Shown one piece after another: positions 56,386 to 64,000 of a stretch of 64,000 nucleotides of DNA. A model generated the notes under the pieces. That model had not been told where the DNA came from. It did not search any database and was given only the letters and a program-made list of their open reading frames with translations. Numbering within the stretch: the stretch's first letter is position 1; each line of letters starts with the position of its first letter. The DNA comes from Gentiana macrophylla (Eukaryota; Streptophyta; Magnoliopsida; Gentianales; Gentianaceae). The position numbers and the translations under genes are program-made. The stretch is from assembly GCA_026214975.1 (NCBI GenBank), contig CM047806.1, positions 81,825,599 to 81,889,598 on the forward strand, given 5' to 3'.

Positions 56386-57114
56386 CTCTGCATTAAAATT
56401 TTGGTATGTGCCCCTCTTGTTTCAAGCAAGGTTGAGGGTGAACTTGGTTGAAATAACTGTCGAGTTTGTGTAATCATGCGCTAGTTCAAAATTTTCTACA
56501 GTTGGCCCCTTTGCCCTTGGGGAGGCTAAAAATGATCGGACCTGCTACTGTTGAGTTTGATGACTAGATCGAGAAATCCGATACGAGGCCACACCGTGTT
56601 GATCTTGATCAAAGCAAGATCTTGTCCAGATCATTGGCTTGAAAGTCTTCATGGAGGTTTGTTCGCTTGTCTCAAAATGTTCAGTGCAGTCCCTTGCTTT
56701 GTGTGGGTCCGACTACTTTCGTAGGCAGGCGCACTCAAAGCAACTTTCGAGCCGTCCTAATCGCAACATTCAGGCATTTATTATCCTTTGACGGTTTTGA
56801 ATGCTTTGTCAGGCACCATCAGAGGTAAAGCTGCAGTTTCTGGGCTGTTACTATTCCATTGCGGTTTTGAAAATTTTGGGAGTCGTGCTCATAATGATGG
56901 TGGTTTTGATAACCGCTCTGGTGTAAATTCTCATTTGAATTTTAAATTTGGATAAAACGCATCGTTACGAGCCCTCTGATGATTCAAATTTTGACGGTGA
57001 GATTGTCATCTTCCTCCCAATAAAAGGCGGAGGCACTTCTCAACACTTTCTATCACTTTCATTTGCAGAATTATACATCCTTTAAAATAAGTCTTCCTCT
57101 TCTTACTAATTATT
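56386..57114 (+). other. Upstream region of the 57.1-kb ORF
   Basis: No ORF. AATAAAAGG TATA-like box at 57019 in a C-rich context that resembles the box at 58318. Confidence 0.5.
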
Positions 57115-57912
57115 ATGTCTTTCCTACCCGGGGATAGTAGTTCACCTTGTGTTTTTAATGCTCGTCCCATGCGTGATGTTTCGCCCTTCTTCCTCACTTC
57201 TTCTCACACTGCCAAGTCCAATTTTTGGAGCTATTTTGACGTAGTGGGGTATGTGAGGGAAAGAGGTCTGAACCAGAAGAAAGTTGAAGGGGAGGGCTCT
57301 TTGCTCCATGTTCAACTCTCTAGGTGGTGGGATTTTATCGCTGTGCCACCAACAAACTTCAACCTTACCATGGTGAGGGAGTTCTACTTTGTTCTGTCTG
57401 AGGTTTCTTTGGAAGAGGTCATCGGCTCCATTCCTCTTCGGGGCGTTCCTGTCACCTTCACCTCGGAAGCTGTCAACATGGTGCTTTTTATTTCTGCCAT
57501 CGATCCTTCTACTCATTATGAGGTGGCTTGGAATCTTAGTGATGAGGCGAGCAGATAGGTTTGCCTACGTCAAGCCGTTCGCATTCTTTTTCCCGATCGG
57601 CGACATCCTCGCTCTTTAGGTTCTGCCTCCGAGTTGTCTCGAAGCAATAAAGAGTGGAAATGTTTTGTCATTTCTCGAGCTCTTCCTTCCATGAATTTCA
57701 AAGAGGTTACGAAGGATGAGGCTCTCCTCCTTTGTGCCATTCTCGACCCCTGGGTGAACATCGATTAGGGAGTTTTGATTCATCACGAGGCAGTGAAGTT
57801 TGCTATCGCTATGGATCCTGGTCGCCGTATTCCTTTTGGTTGGGTGATTTTTCGTCTTTGTACTGATATCTCTAGGGTGCCGCCTCATTCTCAGGATTGG
57901 TATAGCATCTAG
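57115..57912 (+). pseudogene. Plant-transposon-protein-like ORF, copy 1, three in-frame TAG
   Basis: ATG 57115 (MSFLPGDSSSPCVFNARPMR). The frame runs to 57912 interrupted only by TAG at 57556, 57766 and 57910. Motifs: NFNLTMVREFYFVLSEVSLE, IPLRGVPVTFTSEAVNMVLF, then beyond the first TAG EWKCFVISRALPSMNFKEVT, DEALLLCAILDPWVNID, IPFGWVIFRLCTDISRVP. This order matches the 'putative plant transposon protein' domain. Related to the ORFs at 58423 and 17835-18422. Function unknown. Confidence 0.7.
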
Positions 57913-58422
57913 GAGTTTTTAATTTCGGCATCTTTTGCGCTTGTAATTTCTTTCTCATGGATGTCTTGTTCTTGTTTCCTTGCTTTGGTTGAATGTATTT
58001 GTTTCTTTTCAATTTTTGCTTGCAAGTGTATCGTTGCCACTCGCTTTAATCTTCATTTTTTCATCGTTTGATTGTTCTCTTACGGCTCGAGACTTTTTGC
58101 GGCTTAAGATTCTTGTGGGCGGCCCCGTTTCCCTTTCGGCGACTTTAAACACGGGATAGTGTTTCTGGCTTCACCACATTTATCTCATCGTTTGAGATCT
58201 TTGTCTGGTCAAGGTGCATTAATTTTAGTCGTGCTCTCATGAATTTTTGGTGACCGTGAATTTCGCATTAGGAAACGTGAGGTATACAATGCAGCTTTTG
58301 AACTGCCTCCTCCCCTTTATAAAAGAAGGAGAGACTCTTCTCCTTTCTCCTCATCCTCAATTATTTTCTTCTTCTTCTCTTCATCATTTATAAGCTTCGA
58401 GCTTTCTTCTTTTCTTTCAACC
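57913..58422 (+). promoter_or_regulatory. Spacer with TATA box upstream of copy 2
   Basis: TATAAAA at 58318-58324, followed by a TC-rich leader to ATG 58423. No ORF in the spacer. Confidence 0.55.
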
Positions 58423-58881
58423 ATGTCTATTCATTCTTCAACTGGGTCGAATACCAGTTAGGCTTATCCTTTTTTTCTAAACAGCTTCTCCCGTTGCAAA
58501 ATCCAATTACTGGCATATTTCAATACACAGCAACACGTGACAGAGAGAGGCTTGAATATAGAAAAGATCATTGAGCTTTTTTCTACATTCCGGGTGGAAC
58601 GTGACTAGAAGGGTTTCTCCGCGGCACCTAGAGGAAGGTACAATCTTACATTGGTAAGGGAGTTTTACTCAGTCCTGTCGGAGACTACCTTCATTGTTGA
58701 TACTACCTATGTTTCCATCCGGGGGGTTACTGTTGCCTTCACGCCAGAGGTTATAAATGAGTTTTATCAACTCCGGGCATTTGATCCCTCCGTTGACATT
58801 GATTTGGCTTGGAGGCTTGATGAAGAGGAACCTTTTTATTCTCGCTTGCCCAAGGTGTATCGGCATTTGTTCCGTGGTTGA
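58423..58881 (+). pseudogene. Plant-transposon-protein-like ORF, copy 2
   Basis: ATG 58423 (MSIHSSTGSNTS), in-frame TAG at about 58459 and 58603, then YNLTLVREFYSVLSETTFIV, YVSIRGVTVAFTPEVINEFY, RAFDPSVDIDLAWRLDEEEP, TGA at 58879. Paralogous to copy 1, about 1.3 kb downstream with a similar TATA-proximal leader. Cut off by Copia-3 shortly after. Confidence 0.7.
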
Positions 58882-58944
58882 CCTGTTCCTCCTCTTGAGA
58901 ATGCCACTTCGGCGCTGTCTCGGGGGGATCAGGCATAGAAGAGG

Positions 58945-60906
58945 TGTTAGGAAATCTACGCGGGAACGCAGCGGAATTCAAAATTTTATTTTCTTTTAAC
59001 CTGGATCGACTTTGTTTAAAGAACAAGAATAAAAGAAGTAGACGGGGAATACATTGCTTGATCTAAAAGATGGACGCTTTGACCGTCTAAGGAGAGTAGT
59101 GGTGCACGGAGCCGCCCAAGCGTTCGGCCTCTACCGCTAGTCCACACGAACAACACGCCGGAATCCACCATTGGATTTCTATTAGAAAAATCCGGTTGCT
59201 AGACCGGCCTTTTCTCTCTCTCAAAATATCTCTCTAAGAAGCTCTCTATTTTCTCAAGTACTATTAGCTCTTGGAATTCTGATTATCATAAGAGCTAGCC
59301 AAGCCTCCCTTAAATAGGGTGACCTACGCCCCTACTGTTCCCAATCTGGTTGGGATTAGCTTCCTAGTAGATTGAGGAGAAAGAAAACATTTTCCTAATA
59401 AATTAAGGAAAATCCCTTTGATTGATTTATCTCATTTAATATTCAATATCATATAATAAATATATTTCCAAGATATATATTGACAATATCTTATATTGAA
59501 TATATATTTATCTTATTACCATAAATATATTTTCCAATATCAATTAATATCCAATATTAATATTATGGTAATCTTATTAATTAAATTGCACAATCCAAGT
59601 GTATCTTATACACAATCAACATGCGCCCCTTCTGTCAAATAATTGACTTCCAGAATATTCTTTAATTAGTATAATGCTATGATTAATTAATTTGCAAAAT
59701 ACATGTATATCATATATATATATATTCGACATACACATACATGATGTGTATATTTAATTAATCAACATAATTAATATCTTGTATTATATTTATTCATAAT
59801 ATATAAATACCACTGTATTAATTTACAACTATAACCTTTATAGTATGAGATAAATTCTTTCCTTATTTTGTCATCAACTATAACCACATTTTAATCCAAC
59901 TTGATGTTCATATGTGTGTGACCCGATAGGCTTCCGAATATGTTGGCCGTAGACACAAAATGAAAATTACGAAAATGCCCTTCATGGCTAACGATCACGG
60001 GACAGCGTCTAGCAACACACCGTGACCCCCAATCATCGGAAGAGTCAAATACAATGACTACTACCTTTCATGTGAAACGGTTACCATGTAAATATAATCC
60101 TATCGCAATAATAATATCCATACGGTCGTTCGTCGAGTGTCAAACATCAACGACCGTATCTTATAATCTGGATATCATGCTCTCTCGAAGTAAGACATTT
60201 ACTCCCACCTTGCAAAGATTCACGAGAGTAAGACATTCCTTATAAGAAGGCCCTTTCAGATATTCACCCTACTGATAGGGTATGCGATTTCCGGACGACC
60301 AAACATGTATACTCCGCATGCTTCAGTATCACACCCAATCACTACCGCATGATCACCCCATGGCTAGGGGAAACCTCAATAGTGTCAAATGGTCAAAGCA
60401 TGACAATCCACACCGTGAAGCCATGAAGACTCTGGTTTTAAGGATAATTACACAACCGCCACATAGTGTGACACTTAACAGTGTAAGTGGGTCAGTCTAA
60501 CGTACGCATTCTCTAATACACGTCAACATACAGTCCAAGTGTCTCTACACTTTGATAAACGAGATCTATCCTTGCCCTTAAAGACAGAAGACATCTAATA
60601 CGTGCTAGCCTGTTCGTACTATCAATGCCCAGTTTAATAGTACATCATCCTAGAGACATTTAAGTATCAAACTTATTAAAGTGATTAGAGATCTCATCAA
60701 CGATAATTGCCTATCATGGTTTCTCTATCATAGTTTAATACTAAGGACGATATCATAAAACAATTCACAATTGGTTCTTTAAAAGAATAAATATATGACA
60801 ATAGAAAAGACATTTAATATATGTATAAACATAAAGAAAGAGCAGAAATGATCTGACCCTGTCGGGTCCGGTCCAACCCGATTGGGTTTAGGACACTATT
60901 TCAACA
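58945..60906 (-). repeat. Copia-3 3' LTR
   Basis: Plus strand TGTTAGGAAATC...ATTTCAACA; minus strand TGTTGAAATA...CCTAACA. AT-rich middle (59430-59830). Defined by the adjacent PPT and TG...CA ends; no partner visible. Confidence 0.75.
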
Positions 60907-60919
60907 ATCTCTCACTTGG
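60907..60919 (-). other. Copia-3 polypurine tract
   Basis: Minus strand CCAAGTGAGAGAT before TGTTGAAATA, the form common in copia elements (CAAGTGGGAGATTG). Confidence 0.75.
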
Positions 60920-63900
60920 CCTGAAACCAATCACTCGCACACACAAGACCAAGTTGAAACACAAGAATCTCATGCAATACTCGTAACCAGCCCTAGCCGT
61001 GAACGGATCGCTATCCTTGGGGACTCAGACTATCTTCATATCATGCTCCAAATGATCAAGTCAAAGGAACAGCCTCATCACACACATGAATCTCCAACGA
61101 GACTCTGGTCCTTGCTTCAAGCAATGAATCCACTTGCTATATCAGCTATATAGAAAAGGTGGAAGAACCGTACAAGGTTCAGGAATGAACCTCATAGACT
61201 CATGTACTGCTCCCGCTGCGCCTCTAAGGGCACTATTGTGCTTTGGCTAAGTTGTAGAATTTACAGTGACCCATACCCAGGAACCTCATAGACTCATGTA
61301 CTGCTCCCACTCGCCTTCATAAGATTCAGGATATACATTTGTATAACTATATTTATCTGATTCTAAGTTTCGATAAACTAGGAAACCATCCTTAACTTGT
61401 TTAAGCATATTCTCGACATTCACCAGATTTACTTTCATTCTTGCTCATGACTCTTTATGGACTATGAACATCTAGGCTTTCTTTTATGATAGTTCCTATC
61501 GTTGTAGCAAAGGAAACCTCCATAAGCATCATTTTTCACCTTATATTCAGGACTAACGTCCTAACACAGATAGATCATGAGAACACCGGGTAGCAGTATC
61601 TCCTATTGCGATCTATGCTAAACTCTTTTAGCATCACATCTATAAAGGTAAACTATAATCTAATAGCAGTTAAATCTATCACTATAGATTCTTATTTCCA
61701 AAAATAAGAACTGATAATCCAAGTGCTTTCGTAAAGACCTTGAACTACCAAAAATTAATTGACTGTGACATGGGGTGATAATTCCTAAGAGATATATCCA
61801 ATACCTTACTCAAAAATCGTAACACACTCCCACTATCCATCTTGCACATTGGACATATCCCTTCTTTTGACTAAATCAAACTTCTTTGATTATCAAACAA
61901 AGAAATCGTCTATAGAAACTTGTTTGAGTCCGTAAATGGACCTCGTGGGCTTACATATCATGTTATCATCTATGAACAGTGGGTAGTTTTCCCAACTTCT
62001 TCAACACTATCATATAGCCATGATATGAAGTTATAACAAGCATAGTCTGAATAGAAGGCTGGGGCTCGGCAGGTGCATCTGAGATAATTACAAGGTTTAC
62101 ACCCGCACCCTTGGCCCGTCACTATAGCCTTATGGTAATCATATTACCATCAACGTCGACCTTTCAGGGGACATTCCTTCTAGGTAAGATAGACTAGGTT
62201 CACAACCTGGTTGTCACTGATGGAATCTAATTCAGATATTATGGCTCCTAGCCATATCTCTCAATCTTGCCTTTCAAACATTCCTTCATAAGTCATGAGA
62301 TATTCATTATTCAAGATGAACATACCAGCAGCCTTTTCAGGCTTAAGGTTATCAACAGACTTACAGAACTTTTGTGTGCCTTCGAGCGATGGTCTACACC
62401 TCATCGCGCTATTATCGGCGTCTGCTTTCATGTTCCAATGGTTGAATGTATCTTTGTGGTTCTCAAACTCTTTTGAGATCTTATTTACTCCCACTGCCTC
62501 TTTTGGAAGAATCACTTCCTCTAAAAGATAGCATGTTTGGAGACAAACACCTTTTGCTCCGCGGACAAGTAAACATTATCTAGCGTACTTGCTAAGATAT
62601 TCCACAAAGTTGCATATATCGTACTAAGCTCCAAGCCTTTCTGACTTTGCCTATGACAACTTCAAATCATCGGTTAAGATAGATTCGACATTATCCCCTT
62701 CCATATCTAATATGGAATTTATTAAACATTTATTCTTTGGAACTCGGTTAAGTATAAGGGCACTATCCTGAAACGAGTAAGGGATACTATGCATGGCTTG
62801 CGTCACACCTTTATCATATAAAGTGTTGTTTCCATTTTAGGAACACAATCTAATTGTGTATCCCAAAAATGGTATCCTTCAAAGGAGAATCTGATTCCTT
62901 TCAGACGACTTCTGAAACACCCTTCAGTTATTAATTGCTTCAATCCAATTGGAGATTAATTCCAAAGTAGCTCATCAATCTCATATTCGTACTAGCTCGA
63001 ACTTTTCAGGCTTTTCGAATTGTTGTACTTCAATAAGTACATTCAACTATTTTTAAAAATGGTCATAGAGAGTAATAAACAATTATTTGTGGCATTAATT
63101 GTCATAAGCCAACAAACATCGGTATGTTTAGACTTCAGAAATTTTTTCTAGAATTTATAACCTTTTTCTTAAAAGGGTATTTTAGTCATCTTTAGATAAG
63201 ATATGTACTACCCACATGATTCATAATCACATGGTTCAGACGTCATCAGAATGACATATGATCACACGATTCCCCTCCATAGAGACTATGTCTAGAACGA
63301 CCACCAAATATTAAAGATAACAGCCATACAAATATTTAGTTGAGATTTCTCACCTATATCAACTATATAGTGACATCAATCTAGTATGTTAGATTCAGTG
63401 ACCTCTCAACTTTATCGGAATAACATTTATTCCTTACAATTGAATATGTCTACTAAATCCTAACAAGTGACTGAAAATCATGTTCTTCATAAGAGCTGGA
63501 ACATAATAACATTTATTTAGTTCGCTTATCAGTCTACTATATTCAGAATACAAAAGCGAAAATATCGCAACGTTTGCTTCACTTTTCCGTATCTTTGTGT
63601 ATTTCGTAATTAATCTTTCTAATTTAATCATACTCGTAAGATATCATATATCTAAGAGTTGACTTGAACTTAGATAGATTTATCTCAACTCACTTGCCTA
63701 GAATAGAGACTTCAATAAGATCTCCTATTTTAAGCACATGCCCTAACTTTCTTTTTAATCCTTTAAGCACTTGTAAATATTTCTTAGTGTAGTCTTCATA
63801 AGACTTAAGAAATATCACAAGAGCTATGTCTTTAATTTCCTTTCATAAAGAAAATCTAAAGTTTATTAAATAGTTTTTTAACCTTTTGAATCACATTCAA

Positions 63901-64000
63901 AACATGAACTATTTAATTAACCTTCAAGCAACGATTAAAGAAATAAGTCGATACTTAAATATTACAATTTTGAAAACGACCTTTCCAAAATTCGATGTGG
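60920..64000 (-). pseudogene. pol: Copia-3 decayed pol region
   Basis: No long ORF. Minus-strand fragment TRSIYGLKQVSIDD near 61960-61910 is the RT block (usual K-RSIYGLKQASR), followed by SKKFDLVK. An 84-codon open stretch at 62515-62261 has no recognised domain. A 28-bp direct repeat lies at 61187 and 61281. The rest is too decayed to assign. Confidence 0.6.

Larger units (their letters stand above)
58945..64000 (-). mobile_element. Copia-3, decayed Ty1/copia element (3' part; continues past window)
   Basis: A 1962-bp LTR (58945-60906) followed on the right by a PPT in minus orientation and a decayed copia pol. No second LTR in the window. Confidence 0.75.

Noticed and set aside
60054..60500. 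ORFs in the Copia-3 LTR
   Set aside because: Short, on the strand opposite to the element, no motifs.

Overview
The window is transposable-element DNA from a flowering plant, probably a eudicot. Evidence: Athila- and Tat-type Ty3/gypsy, SIRE-like and other Ty1/copia elements, a plant-type LINE with an RNase H domain and hAT-type MITEs. Primer-binding sites match plant tRNA-Asp and initiator tRNA-Met. I see no host gene, no complete tRNA or rRNA gene and no CRISPR array.

The left 34 kb is a four-level nest. A Tat-type gypsy (minus strand, 28289 to about 34850) was hit in its integrase by an Athila-type gypsy, Athila-1 (minus, 17835-28288). Athila-1 was hit in its env-position ORF by a SIRE-like copia, Copia-1 (plus, 1-17834; its 5' end lies outside the window). 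Copia-1 was hit in gag by a 7.26-kb non-autonomous Athila relative, element B (plus, 1262-8519, TSD CAGAT). Element B carries only a gag-tail-like ORF and a partial copy of tRNA-Asp.

The middle (34.85-44 kb) holds an AT-rich spacer with a 214-bp hAT MITE, then Copia-2 (minus, 37466-43944). One LTR of Copia-2 is truncated, and its pol is split by a 5'-truncated LINE (plus, 38619-40056). The right part (44-59 kb) is a plus-strand block with a 69-bp minisatellite, TATA boxes, leader introns and three decayed transposon-type ORFs. It is interrupted by Athila-2 (minus, 49114-56380, TSD ATTAG), which itself carries a 485-bp palindrome-rich hAT MITE. The window ends inside Copia-3 (minus, 58945 onward).

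The elements work as reverse-transcribing units (LTR promoter, PBS, gag, protease, RT/RNase H, integrase, PPT), but every pol here is broken. The most notable signals are: (1) a stem-loop, GTCG-N6-CGAC, 12-23 nt after the stop codon of four ORFs in three Athila-family elements, followed in three of them by a covarying second hairpin; (2) systematic CHG-to-CG differences between LTR copies in the left 26 kb, which look like a cytosine-methylation imprint on long-read consensus; (3) a tRNA-Asp 5' half inside an element primed by tRNA-Asp; (4) GGACG-SS-CGTCC palindrome clusters upstream of two separate TATA boxes in Athila-1; (5) a LINE whose RNase H stop overlaps, as ATGA, the start of a 195-codon membrane-type ORF.
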